Below are positions 15,871 to 23,877 of a DNA stretch of 25,284 nucleotides, piece after piece (positions within the stretch are counted from its first letter, which is position 1; each line of letters opens with the position of its first letter). Source of the DNA: CAUYUA01 sp963575675. Lineage in GTDB: Bacteria; Pseudomonadota; Alphaproteobacteria; Azospirillales; Azospirillaceae. The stretch is taken from positions 1-25,284 of the forward strand of contig CAUYUA010000233.1 in assembly GCA_963575675.1 (NCBI GenBank), read 5' to 3'. A program made the translations under genes and the position numbers. A model generated the notes under the pieces. That model made no database searches. It saw only the letters and a program-made list of their open reading frames with translations, and was not told the DNA's origin.

Positions 15871-16044
15871 TCCAGGACGTGTCTTGTTTTTGTTCGAACG
15901 TAAATTCTGAATATTTTCTGCGGCCAAAACCAATATGCTGGTTGTTAAAGGCATGTTGTGGTAAAATGCAATGCGCTTTTCGGCAAATTGTCGCCATAAT
16001 GCGTAAGAAGAAGTTCAAGTAAGCGGAAACAAGAGGGGATCGCA

Positions 16045-17721
16045 ATGTCCGCTTTGACTGAAAGCCCTGCGTGGATGGCTTTGGCTCGTCATCGTGAGTC
16101 CATGGCCGGAGTTCATATGCGTTCTCTGTTCGCTGGAGAATCCGGGCGTTTTCAGCGCTTCTCTTGCGAGGCCTGTGGTCTGCTGTTGGACTACGCCAAG
16201 AATCGCGTTACGAACGAAACCATGTCTTTGCTGATGGCTCTGGCTCGGCAACAAGATGTGAGTGGCTGGCGTGAACAGATGTTCAGCGGCGGCAAGATCA
16301 ACATCACGGAGAATCGCGCGGTTCTTCATACCGCTCTGCGCGCTCCGGTGGATCGCCCGGTTTATGTCGATGGTCATAATATTGCGCCCGACATTGCGCG
16401 AGAACTGAAGCGGATGCTTCATTTCGCCGACGCGGTGCGATATGGCTCGTGGACGGGTTATACGTCTCGGCAGATTCGCGATATCGTCAGCATTGGAATC
16501 GGCGGCTCTGATTTGGGAGCCGTGATGGTGACTGAGGCGCTTCGTCCGTATCACCATCCCGATCTTCGATTGCGTTTTGTTTCCAATGTTGACGGCACGC
16601 ATTTGGCGGAGACTTTGGGATGGCTCGATCCTGAAACCACGCTTTTTATTATCGCCTCTAAAACCTTTACAACCCAAGAAACCATGACCAACGCTCACAG
16701 CGCGCGGGCTTGGTTCTTAGACGAAGGAGCGCCTGAAGACGCGATTTCGCGGCATTTCATCGCGCTTTCCACCAACGAAAAAGAAGTGCGCGCCTTTGGC
16801 ATTGCGCTTGAGAATATGTTCACCTTTTGGGATTGGGTTGGCGGAAGGTATAGTCTGTGGTCAAGCATCGGCTTGCCGATTGCTTTGGCGATTGGGTCAG
16901 ATCGTTTTCAACAGCTTTTGGCGGGCGCTCACGCCATGGATGAGCATTTTCGATCTGCGCCGTTCGAACAAAACATGCCGATTATTATGGCGATGCTCGG
17001 TGTGTGGTACGTCAATTTTTGGGGCGCCGGCGTCCACGCCATTATTCCATATGATCAGTATCTACATAGATTTCCTTCTTACATGCAGCAAGCCGATATG
17101 GAGAGCAACGGCAAGTCGGTGGATCGCGACGGACATTTTGTTGATTATGACACTGGTCCGGTTATTTTCGGTGAGCCGGGCACCAATGGACAACATGCGT
17201 TTTTTCAGCTTATGCATCAGGGAACGCGCGTGATTCCGGCGGATTTCCTGGCCTCGGCAATTAGCCATAATCCGCTTGTTGGGCCATTGGGGGCTCATCA
17301 CGAGATTTTGCTGGCAAATTTCTATGCGCAGACCGAGGCGCTGATGTTGGGCAAATCTGCTGCTGAAGTCCGTGCGGAACTACAGAATTCAGGGATGTCC
17401 GCGGAGAGGATTGCTCAGTTGACGCCGCACAAGGTTTTTTCCGGAGATCGCCCCAGCAACACCGTGTTGTATAAAAAATTGGATCCGTTCACGCTGGGGG
17501 CGTTGATTGCGTTGTATGAGCACAAAATATTTGTTCAAGGCGTGGTTTGGAATGTTAATTCTTATGACCAATGGGGTGTGGAGTTGGGAAAACAATTGGC
17601 GCGGGAAATTTTGCCGGAACTGGGAGTAACGGCGCGCGTTATTGGGCGTGAGCCGCATGGTCATGATAGTTCAACGGTCGGGTTAATTCAGTGGTTCCGT
17701 AAGAATTGCGTAGAAGAGTGA
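16045..17721 (+). CDS. pgi: Glucose-6-phosphate isomerase
   Basis: This 558-residue enzyme interconverts glucose-6-phosphate and fructose-6-phosphate in the cytosol. Family signatures run along the whole length: GKINITENRAVLHTALR near 90-105, the sugar-phosphate site SIGIGGSDLG (~150-160), IASKTFTTQET, VGGRYSLWSSIGLPIAL (PROSITE-type signature), ADMESNGKS, and the late catalytic region GVVWNVNSYDQWGVELGK with the conserved Lys. The length is typical (about 545-560). The ATG has AAGAGGGGA upstream. It stands alone, with repeat B4 about 50 bp after the stop. No glycolytic neighbours are visible. Confidence 0.98.
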   Translation: MSALTESPAWMALARHRESMAGVHMRSLFAGESGRFQRFSCEACGLLLDYAKNRVTNETMSLLMALARQQDVSGWREQMFSGGKINITENRAVLHTALRAPVDRPVYVDGHNIAPDIARELKRMLHFADAVRYGSWTGYTSRQIRDIVSIGIGGSDLGAVMVTEALRPYHHPDLRLRFVSNVDGTHLAETLGWLDPETTLFIIASKTFTTQETMTNAHSARAWFLDEGAPEDAISRHFIALSTNEKEVRAFGIALENMFTFWDWVGGRYSLWSSIGLPIALAIGSDRFQQLLAGAHAMDEHFRSAPFEQNMPIIMAMLGVWYVNFWGAGVHAIIPYDQYLHRFPSYMQQADMESNGKSVDRDGHFVDYDTGPVIFGEPGTNGQHAFFQLMHQGTRVIPADFLASAISHNPLVGPLGAHHEILLANFYAQTEALMLGKSAAEVRAELQNSGMSAERIAQLTPHKVFSGDRPSNTVLYKKLDPFTLGALIALYEHKIFVQGVVWNVNSYDQWGVELGKQLAREILPELGVTARVIGREPHGHDSSTVGLIQWFRKNCVEE

Positions 17722-18192
17722 CCGTGTTTTTTCAACCGATATAGAGAGTTGTCAACATGATTCATCAAATGGGGCCGGGAAGCATGTTCCTGGCCTTAGA
17801 GGATTATAAGGGGAGATTTTGATTCCCCTCGCCTCTCTCTCATCCGCGAAGCGATCTCTCTTGAAATTTCTAACAGTGGTCTTTGAGACTTGTTCGATTT
17901 TATCTCAAGAGAAATCCATCAATTTTCCAATAGCTCCGGGTGTATATTCCGATGTGTTTCATTCCGTTGTTTGCAAGGGCGCAACGAAATTATGTTTTTG
18001 TGGGCGATAAGCGTCAGGGAAAGGTTGTTTTGCAAACAAAGGGGGGGCTCGCACTTTTCCCTTACAAGTCTTCCACAATCAGAACGCAGTTTCTGGATTC
18101 TTTTGATTCTAAACACAATCTTTTGAAGTGACTTCGTTTGATAAATGTGAAAGTATCCTTCCCCCATGAGCTAAGAAAAAAGGGAGAATCCG
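17722..18192. other. Intergenic region between pgi and the PqqD cluster
   Basis: About 470 bases contain repeat B copy 4 and a smaller G-run/C-run hairpin at about 18036-18064 (AAGGGGGGG...TTCCCTT) that may be a decayed B fragment. Short open frames here (17819-18010, 17890-18126) lack ribosome sites. The promoter of the downstream cluster should lie here, but I cannot place it. Confidence 0.5.
17769..17862 (+). repeat. Palindromic repeat family B, copy 4
   Basis: It has a degenerate first hairpin (GCCGGGAAGCATGTTCCTGGC), then TTATAAGGGGAG...CTCCCC-like core pairing and a final CATCCGCGAAGCGAT hairpin. It has the same orientation as copy 2 and is about 48 bp after the pgi stop, consistent with a 3'-end/terminator role. 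Confidence 0.7.
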
Positions 18193-18429
18193 ATGTCGCG
18201 CTTAGGAGCGCTGGCCGTGAACGAAGAAGGCTTCGTCTTCGATCCAACAACGGGCGACGCCTTTACATGCAATCACGCGGCGCGGCTGATTGTGCGCGGT
18301 CTCATCGAAGGAAAGACAACACGCGCCATAGCTGAAGTCTTGGCGGATATCTTCGATGTAGACGCCGGCGTCGCGGAACGCGATGTTCACGACTTTATTG
18401 ATCATCTCCGCGTCTTGAAATTGGTTTAG
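18193..18429 (+). CDS. PqqD-family small peptide-binding protein
   Basis: This 78-residue protein has a PqqD-like winged-helix pattern. It opens with an N-terminal beta pair (LAVNEEGFVFDPTTGDAFTC, with the typical 'fvfd..tG..y.ln..a..il..l..G.t...i...l...y.v' spacing), followed by HAARLIVRGLIEGKTTRAIA and a C-terminal helix FIDHLRVLKLV. PqqD domains (RREs) bind leader peptides and deliver them to modifying enzymes. Stand-alone relatives also accompany HPr-kinase-related and ATP-grasp systems. The ATG has AAAGGGAGAA upstream. It begins a compact run: the ATP-grasp gene starts 6 bp later. Its partner peptide is not obvious. The N-terminus of the decarboxylase two genes on is one candidate. Confidence 0.78.
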   Translation: MSRLGALAVNEEGFVFDPTTGDAFTCNHAARLIVRGLIEGKTTRAIAEVLADIFDVDAGVAERDVHDFIDHLRVLKLV

Positions 18430-18435
18430 AGATTC

Positions 18436-19473
18436 ATGTCGGAAATCGTCGTCGGAGTGACCGGCCTTCATTCTTCAGACAATCCCGGCCCTGGCGTCGG
18501 CGTGGCGCGTTCTCTGAAAGAAGCGTCCGATCTGAATGTGCGTGTGGTCGGATTGGCGTATGACGCCATGGAGACCGGTCTTTATCTAAACCAATGGGTT
18601 GATCACGCTTTTATTATCCCTTATCCGTCCTCCGGCGGCAACGCGCTGTTGGAGCGGCTGCGCTACATCAAAGCCGCTGTCGGCTTGGATGTCGTAACGC
18701 CGACCCTTGATGTGGAGTTGCCGCTTTACGCCAAGCTCGAACAAACTCTGGCGGAGGAAGGCATACGCACCTTCTTGCCCACCGCCGAGCAATTTCGTTT
18801 GCGCGGCAAGGATCGCTTGGTCGATGTTGCTTCTGCGATCGGCCTGCATTTGCCGCGAACCGCTGTTGTGTCCTCGATCGCCGACGTTCAGGACGCGCTG
18901 AAGGAATTCTCGTTTCCTGTTATGGTCAAAGGGGTGTTCTATAAAGCTTATCGCGCCTACTCGGCGACAGAGGCGGTCGGACACGCTCTTGCCCTGGCGG
19001 TCGAATGGGGCTACCCCATCTTGCTGCAAGAAATCATTTCCGGCGAAGAGCTGAATGTGATTGCTCTGGGCGATGGTCAAGGCGGATGTCTGGGGCTGGT
19101 CGGGATGAAGAAAATCTGGACGACCCCTTTAGGCAAAATCTGGACCGGAGTGACCATCCGCAACGAGGTCATGGAAGCCGCCGCTCAGAAATTCATCGAG
19201 ACCTATTGTTGGCGCGGCGCCTTCGAGCTGGAGTGCATCGTCGACGGCAATAAAGTCTATTTGATTGAAATCAACCCGCGTTTTCCGTCTTGGTGTTACT
19301 TCGCCACAGCCGTGGGGGTCAACCTTCCGGCGAATTTGGTGCGAACCGCGCTCGGACGCCCCGCTGTTTCTTCGCAACATTTCGACGCCGGACGTCTCTA
19401 TATTCGCTCCATCGACGAGCGAATTATTGATATGTCCATATTCCAAAAAATGGTGACCAAAGGGGAAACCTGA
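18436..19473 (+). CDS. ATP-grasp ligase (carbamoyl-phosphate-synthase/PylC-like)
   Basis: This 345-residue protein opens with a Rossmann-like pre-ATP-grasp domain (VVGVTGLHSSDNPGPGVGVARSL). ATP-grasp features follow: VMVKGVFYKAYRAY (nucleotide-binding Lys), LLQEIISGEELNVIALGD (adenine-side and lid strands) and LIEINPRFPSW with the metal ligands E278 and N280 and the phosphate-contacting R282. ATP-grasp enzymes form an acyl-phosphate and join a carboxylate to an amine, thiol or similar nucleophile. Domain order and length are like PylC and amino-acid ligases rather than full carbamoyl-phosphate synthase. It lies 6 bp after the PqqD gene and its stop overlaps the next start by one base (TGATG), so translation is coupled. 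Probable roles are ligation to a peptide or amino acid; substrates are unknown. Confidence 0.88.
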   Translation: MSEIVVGVTGLHSSDNPGPGVGVARSLKEASDLNVRVVGLAYDAMETGLYLNQWVDHAFIIPYPSSGGNALLERLRYIKAAVGLDVVTPTLDVELPLYAKLEQTLAEEGIRTFLPTAEQFRLRGKDRLVDVASAIGLHLPRTAVVSSIADVQDALKEFSFPVMVKGVFYKAYRAYSATEAVGHALALAVEWGYPILLQEIISGEELNVIALGDGQGGCLGLVGMKKIWTTPLGKIWTGVTIRNEVMEAAAQKFIETYCWRGAFELECIVDGNKVYLIEINPRFPSWCYFATAVGVNLPANLVRTALGRPAVSSQHFDAGRLYIRSIDERIIDMSIFQKMVTKGET

Positions 19474-20828
19474 TGCGACGTCCCTACGAACGGCCCGTCA
19501 TTCAGAAACTGGTCGCCGGAGCGATGAACACTTTCGGCGTCAACTCTTATTACGCCCGCAAAGTGAGAGCGGATATCGAAGGCGTTTCCGTTGCCGCCTT
19601 GGTGGAAAAATTCGGCTCGCCGTTGTTCGTCTTTTCCGAAGCTTCGATCAGACAAAAATTCCGTGAAATTCACGACGCTTTTTCCACCCGCTATCCCAAC
19701 GTCGCCTTTGGTTGGTCCTATAAAACCAATTATCTCTCCGCGATCTGCGCCGTTTGTCACCAAGAGGGCGCTCTTGCGGAAGTCGTCTCTGAAATGGAGT
19801 ACGATAAAGCGCGCGATTTGGGCGTGCCCGGATGCAACATCATCTACAATGGTCCTCACAAGAGTCGCCGTTCTTTAGAAAAAGCCGTGCTTGAGGGCGC
19901 TCGCATCCATATAGATCACTTTGATGAAGCGTCTGATCTGGAGGCTCTATCTGAAGCGCTCGGAAGAGATATTCGCATCGGCCTGCGCTTGAATCTCGAC
20001 GCCGGAATTCAACCTCAGTGGTCTCGATTCGGTTTCAACCTTGATTCGGGTCATGCTTTCGACGTCGCCAAACGGCTTCGATTGGGCAAACGCTTGGTCA
20101 TCAACGGCCTGCATTGCCATATCGGCACCTATATTATGAAACCGGAAGCTTACGCCGTCGCCATCGAAAAATTGGTGCAGTTCGCTTATCGGTTGAAAGA
20201 CGAGTTGGGGTTCAATATTGAGTACCTCGATCTGGGAGGAGGATTTCCTTCGAACAGTCGTTTGAAGAACAGTTATCTTCCTCCAGACGTCACACTGGAG
20301 CCGATCAGCGCCTACGCCGAGAAGATTTCCGAAACATTATTTGCTCAGTTGAGGCCGGGAGACTTTCCTCGTCTGATCTTGGAATCTGGGCGAGCCGTGG
20401 TTGATGAGGCCGGGTATTTGATTTCGACCGTCGGCGCGACCAAGCGCTTGCCCGACGGACGACGCGCGTATGTTATGGATGCCGGCGTCAACCTTTTATA
20501 TACATCGGCTTGGTACAAATTCACTGTCGAAATGGAGCGTGAAGCGCCCGGCGCCAACGAACCGAGCATACTTTATGGCCCGTTGTGCATGAACATCGAT
20601 GTGATTGATGAAGGGTTGATGCTTCCACCATTGTCGCGAGGCGCTCGTTTGGTTATGTCTCCGGTTGGCGCGTATAATAACACGCAATGGATGCAGTTTA
20701 TTGAGTATAGGCCGGCGATTGTGTTGATCTCGATGTCCGGAGAACCGGAAATCATCCGCGAAGCGGAAGACCTTTCAGACATTCAAAGACGCGAAAGGTT
20801 GCCCGCCCGTCTTGTAATAAAAAAATGA
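19473..20828 (+). CDS. Fold-III PLP enzyme, diaminopimelate/ornithine-decarboxylase-like, with leader-like N-terminus
   Basis: This 451-residue enzyme has an alanine-racemase-type barrel and a C-terminal beta domain, as in LysA. The PLP Lys is K84 in GWSYKTNYL. HCHIGTYI (214-221) and DLGGGFPS form the phosphate and substrate-side elements. ILESGRAVVD replaces the usual EPGR with ESGR. GPLCMNIDVI holds the catalytic Cys (C372), and VGAYNNTQW completes the active site. The first ~34 residues are extra relative to ordinary decarboxylases and read RRPYERPVIQKLVAG, close to YxxPx[LI] leader motifs bound by PqqD-like RRE domains. The catalysed reaction is probably decarboxylation of a D-configured or DAP-like amino group; this is inferred, not proven. 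The start has AGGGGA upstream. It is coupled to the ATP-grasp gene and to the next ORF (ATGA). Confidence 0.88.
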   Translation: MRRPYERPVIQKLVAGAMNTFGVNSYYARKVRADIEGVSVAALVEKFGSPLFVFSEASIRQKFREIHDAFSTRYPNVAFGWSYKTNYLSAICAVCHQEGALAEVVSEMEYDKARDLGVPGCNIIYNGPHKSRRSLEKAVLEGARIHIDHFDEASDLEALSEALGRDIRIGLRLNLDAGIQPQWSRFGFNLDSGHAFDVAKRLRLGKRLVINGLHCHIGTYIMKPEAYAVAIEKLVQFAYRLKDELGFNIEYLDLGGGFPSNSRLKNSYLPPDVTLEPISAYAEKISETLFAQLRPGDFPRLILESGRAVVDEAGYLISTVGATKRLPDGRRAYVMDAGVNLLYTSAWYKFTVEMEREAPGANEPSILYGPLCMNIDVIDEGLMLPPLSRGARLVMSPVGAYNNTQWMQFIEYRPAIVLISMSGEPEIIREAEDLSDIQRRERLPARLVIKK

Positions 20829-20974
20829 AAGAACGGATTCTACGGGTGGTTCTTGGTAGGGAGGCCTTCGAATTTTCCATCCAAGAACTGCCTTTGGAGT
20901 CCGTCATTCTATTTTTTAAACGGTTTTCAAAGATTGGGTTTCGGCGTGTGTTGACGCTATTCGTTGTTTTGTGA
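20825..20974 (+). CDS. Short 49-codon ORF overlapping the decarboxylase stop (ATGA)
   Basis: The ATG at 20825 overlaps the decarboxylase stop by ATGA, and the frame ends with TGA at 20972-20974. The peptide starts MKERILRVVLGREAF and ends FRRVLTLFVVL; it is cationic and hydrophobic, 49 residues long, and has no Cys. It has no Shine-Dalgarno sequence of its own and would depend on re-initiation. It fills most of the 168-bp gap before the next gene. It matches nothing I recognise. It could be a genuine small product (a substrate peptide for the neighbouring enzymes, or an antimicrobial-like peptide) or merely the chance open frame of a spacer. Confidence 0.4.
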   Translation: MKERILRVVLGREAFEFSIQELPLESVILFFKRFSKIGFRRVLTLFVVL

Positions 20975-20996
20975 AACGGTGTGATCGGTTCAATCC

Positions 20997-23117
20997 ATGA
21001 TTTCTCCATTGCGGCTTCCGTTTCGTGATTATGCAAACGCTATTCTTCATAGCTATTCTGAAGTGTATTTTCTGCGGGGTCGTTTGAATGGCGCTGTGGT
21101 TTTGGCGATCTCATTTCTTAATCCAAATGCGGCGGTTTGTGGACTGATCGCTATTCTTGCTGCTTACGCTTTTGCGCGGTTTATCAACGTCGATCGCAGC
21201 TTTTTGAATTCGGGGTTCTACACATACAATGCTTTGTTGGTTGGTTTGGCGGTCGGCAATCTTTTTCGCATTTCGCCGTTGACGCTCTTTCTAGTCACGG
21301 CGGCGGGAGTTCTTGCTTTCGTCGTCACCATGGTGATGTACAACCTTTTTATTTCCTATCTGAAATTGCCGGTGTTTAGTCTTCCTTTTACTTTGGTGAC
21401 GTGGGCGACATATTTGGCCGCCGGCCGTTTTTCCAATTTATTCGTCACCGGACTTTACCATAGGCCTCATTTCAACCTCGACATTCATCTTCCTCTTGTC
21501 GTCTCCAGTTTCTTAAAGTGCTTGGGCACGATCATGTTTCTCGGGGATCCATTGCCCGGTTTGTTGTTCGCCATCCTTTTGAGCTTCTCTTCACGCATTT
21601 TGTTGCTGCTTGCGATCGGAGGATACTTGACGGGGACTTTTACCGTCGGCGTGTTGATGGGGTCGTTGGATATCGCTTTCCGAGACACCAGCCATTTCAA
21701 CTTCATCCTGATCGCCATGGCGGTTGGCGGCGTATTTCTTGTGCCGTCACGGCGGTCTTACGCCATAGCGATGATTGCTGTGATGGTGTCGGTAATCTTT
21801 CTCGAAGCCTTCAAAGTCTTTTGGGCTGCCTTTGGCGTTTCCGGTTATTCCGTTCCGTTTAATACTCCGACCTACATTATTACTACGATGTTGTTTATAT
21901 ATACTTTGGGATTGATTCGCTTCCCCAAAATGGCGCGGTTCATTCGAAGGACTCCTGAGGAGACTTTGGATTATTATCTCTCTGACGTTTTGCGTTATCG
22001 CGGAACCTTTATCGGTCTGGCGCTTCCTTTTTCCGGTCGATGGACCGTGTGGCAGGGATGCAATAGTCGTTGGACGCATCAAGGAAGCCAAGCTTATGCC
22101 TATGACTTTGTGATCCGCGATGCTGAAGGTCGAACTTATGAGGGCGACGGCGGGAAATTAACAGAGTATTATGCTTATAATAAGCCGGTTTTGGCGCCGG
22201 CGCGAGGTCGAATTTTAGTCGTCGAAAAATCACTTCCCGACAATCCGATTGGCCAAGTTCAGCGCGCATATGGTTGGGGTAATTTAATTATTATGCAAGA
22301 TGTTTGGGGCAATTATATTTGCCTCGGTCACTTGGCCCAAGGATCGATTCGCGTGACCGAAGGCGATTGGGTGGAGCGCGGCGCGTTGTTGGGACGTTGC
22401 GGCAATTCAGGATATTCACCGCAACCGCATTTGCATATCCAAGTTCAAAATGCGGGATATGTGGGCGCTTCGACCGTTCCTTTCAGCTTCGTCAGTTACA
22501 TCACCGGAGGGCGTTATCGCGCCAACGAGCTTCCGGCGGAGGGAGATGAAGTCGAGCCTTGTTTCCCCGACAAAGAACAGGAATCTCGAATGACGTTCAT
22601 GCTCGACGATCGTCATCGCTACCAAGTATTCCGCAGAGGAAAGCAGATTGGAGAGCTTAATTTAATTGTTCGATGCGCTATAGACGGAACTTTTTATCTT
22701 GATTCGGGACGTGCTCGACTCTATATAGGTAGTTGTAATAGTACGTTTTACGTCTATTCTATGGAAGGAAATGATCCATGGTTGCGTTTGATCTTCTTGG
22801 CTTTGCCGCGTATGCCTCTGGTGGTGCGCGAAGGCTTGGCTTGGGCGGATCAAATCCCGATTGGCGTCATGGTTTGGGGGCCGCTGAAGTCGCTGTTGCT
22901 GTTGGTTGCTTCGGCGTTTCCCTCGGTGGCCGACATTAGAGCGACTCTCGTTCTAAAGAATCGCTTTCAGATTGTAGGCTCCGTCGAGTATCCTCTGATC
23001 CGTATGAGCCGCCAGGTTCAAGTCGACCTTGAAACGAACGTCGGACTAAGCCGCGTTGTCGTGGATGAATGGGAGCTGCGACGTATAAACGAAGCTGTTC
23101 GTTCATCGGATGTTTAA
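20997..23117 (+). CDS. Urea-transporter-like membrane domain fused to M23 peptidase domain
   Basis: This 706-residue fusion has an N-terminal half (~1-320) rich in membrane helices with urea-transporter (UT/SLC14) features: AISFLNPNAAVCGLIAILAA, NSGFYTYNALLVGLAVG and LPVFSLPFTLVTWATYLA, with the two-fold repeat ending at GYSVPFNTPTYIITTMLFIY. Residues ~340-490 form an M23/LytM-type metallopeptidase. Zn ligands are probably H361 and D370 (HQGSQAYAYDF, the spaced variant), with the HLH pair at H478/H480 and H445 in LGHLAQGS. The C-terminal ~200 residues are beta-rich and unassigned. Substrate flow through the channel and peptidoglycan or peptide cleavage outside are possible. An in-frame TGA lies just upstream of the ATG at 20997, so this start is the first possible; its ribosome site is weak. 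Confidence 0.88.
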   Translation: MISPLRLPFRDYANAILHSYSEVYFLRGRLNGAVVLAISFLNPNAAVCGLIAILAAYAFARFINVDRSFLNSGFYTYNALLVGLAVGNLFRISPLTLFLVTAAGVLAFVVTMVMYNLFISYLKLPVFSLPFTLVTWATYLAAGRFSNLFVTGLYHRPHFNLDIHLPLVVSSFLKCLGTIMFLGDPLPGLLFAILLSFSSRILLLLAIGGYLTGTFTVGVLMGSLDIAFRDTSHFNFILIAMAVGGVFLVPSRRSYAIAMIAVMVSVIFLEAFKVFWAAFGVSGYSVPFNTPTYIITTMLFIYTLGLIRFPKMARFIRRTPEETLDYYLSDVLRYRGTFIGLALPFSGRWTVWQGCNSRWTHQGSQAYAYDFVIRDAEGRTYEGDGGKLTEYYAYNKPVLAPARGRILVVEKSLPDNPIGQVQRAYGWGNLIIMQDVWGNYICLGHLAQGSIRVTEGDWVERGALLGRCGNSGYSPQPHLHIQVQNAGYVGASTVPFSFVSYITGGRYRANELPAEGDEVEPCFPDKEQESRMTFMLDDRHRYQVFRRGKQIGELNLIVRCAIDGTFYLDSGRARLYIGSCNSTFYVYSMEGNDPWLRLIFLALPRMPLVVREGLAWADQIPIGVMVWGPLKSLLLLVASAFPSVADIRATLVLKNRFQIVGSVEYPLIRMSRQVQVDLETNVGLSRVVVDEWELRRINEAVRSSDV

Positions 23118-23135
23118 GAGGAAGAAGGTGTTTCG

Positions 23136-23813
23136 GTGAAACTTTCCGTGCCTCAAAATAAGTGGAAGCGGCATTGGGCGCGAGCAAGCGTTGGCTTGGC
23201 GTTAATCGCTGTGGCTGCGTCGGTTTTTATATCGAGCGTGGCCTTGGCTTTGACCCAAGACGAGGTTCGTCAAGCCTATTACAGATCTTATACCTATGAG
23301 CGCATGGCGAGTTATGAGGATGCGATCAAAGCGCTGATTCCTGTCTTCGACGCCTATCCGGAAGGTTATACTGTTAATTTAAGGTTGGGTTGGCTGTATT
23401 ACTTGCGCGGAAATTATGCGAACGCGATCGAGCATTATCGTAAAGCCGGCAGATTGTCTCCTTTGTCTCTAGAAGCAAGATTGGGGTTGCTAAATCCTCT
23501 TATTGCCCAAGATCGAGTTCAGGAAGCCATAGACCTTTCTCGCCAAATCCTGGAAATTGACCGGTACAATTACACCGCCAATCTTCGAATGGTGACTCTG
23601 TTGCGACGACAGGGAAAAAGAGACATCGCTGAACGACTGTGTTTAGATGTGTTGGCGGTTTACCCTGCGGACGTTTTATTTCTGGCGGAGCTTGGGCAAA
23701 TTAAGGCTGATCTTAACCAGACGTCGTCTGCGACCGCTATTTTCAACGATGTTTTGACTCTTGATCCGGAAAACATTGTGGCCAAGCGTTACCTTAAACA
23801 AAACTCCCCATAA
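23136..23813 (+). CDS. Exported tetratricopeptide-repeat protein
   Basis: This 225-residue protein starts at a GTG with AAGAGGAAG upstream. It has a basic N-terminus, hydrophobic segment ~18-35, and a likely signal peptidase I site after SSVALA (~38). The mature part is about five TPR-like helical pairs, for example TVNLRLGWLYYLRGNYANAI and NIVAKRYLKQN at the end. It should lie in the periplasm as a binding scaffold. It is 18 bp after the transporter-peptidase stop, so it is probably co-transcribed. It is smaller than its lipoprotein neighbour and may partner with it. Confidence 0.85.
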   Translation: MKLSVPQNKWKRHWARASVGLALIAVAASVFISSVALALTQDEVRQAYYRSYTYERMASYEDAIKALIPVFDAYPEGYTVNLRLGWLYYLRGNYANAIEHYRKAGRLSPLSLEARLGLLNPLIAQDRVQEAIDLSRQILEIDRYNYTANLRMVTLLRRQGKRDIAERLCLDVLAVYPADVLFLAELGQIKADLNQTSSATAIFNDVLTLDPENIVAKRYLKQNSP

Positions 23814-23877
23814 TTAGCATTGTTTCCTGAATTGTCAGCCCGAAAAAACTGCGAACTAAACATAAAGGGATGCTCAA

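Larger units (their letters stand above)
15681..16044. other. Intergenic region between the helicase and pgi
   Basis: It holds palindromic repeat A2 and a long polypyrimidine tract. A possible 18-codon ORF (15966-16022), rich in Lys at its end, lies just before pgi but has no ribosome site. No other gene is supported. Confidence 0.6.

Noticed and set aside
15966..16022. 18-codon peptide ending in a Lys run just before pgi, a possible leader peptide
   Set aside because: No ribosome site or attenuator-like hairpin pair is visible; too short to support.
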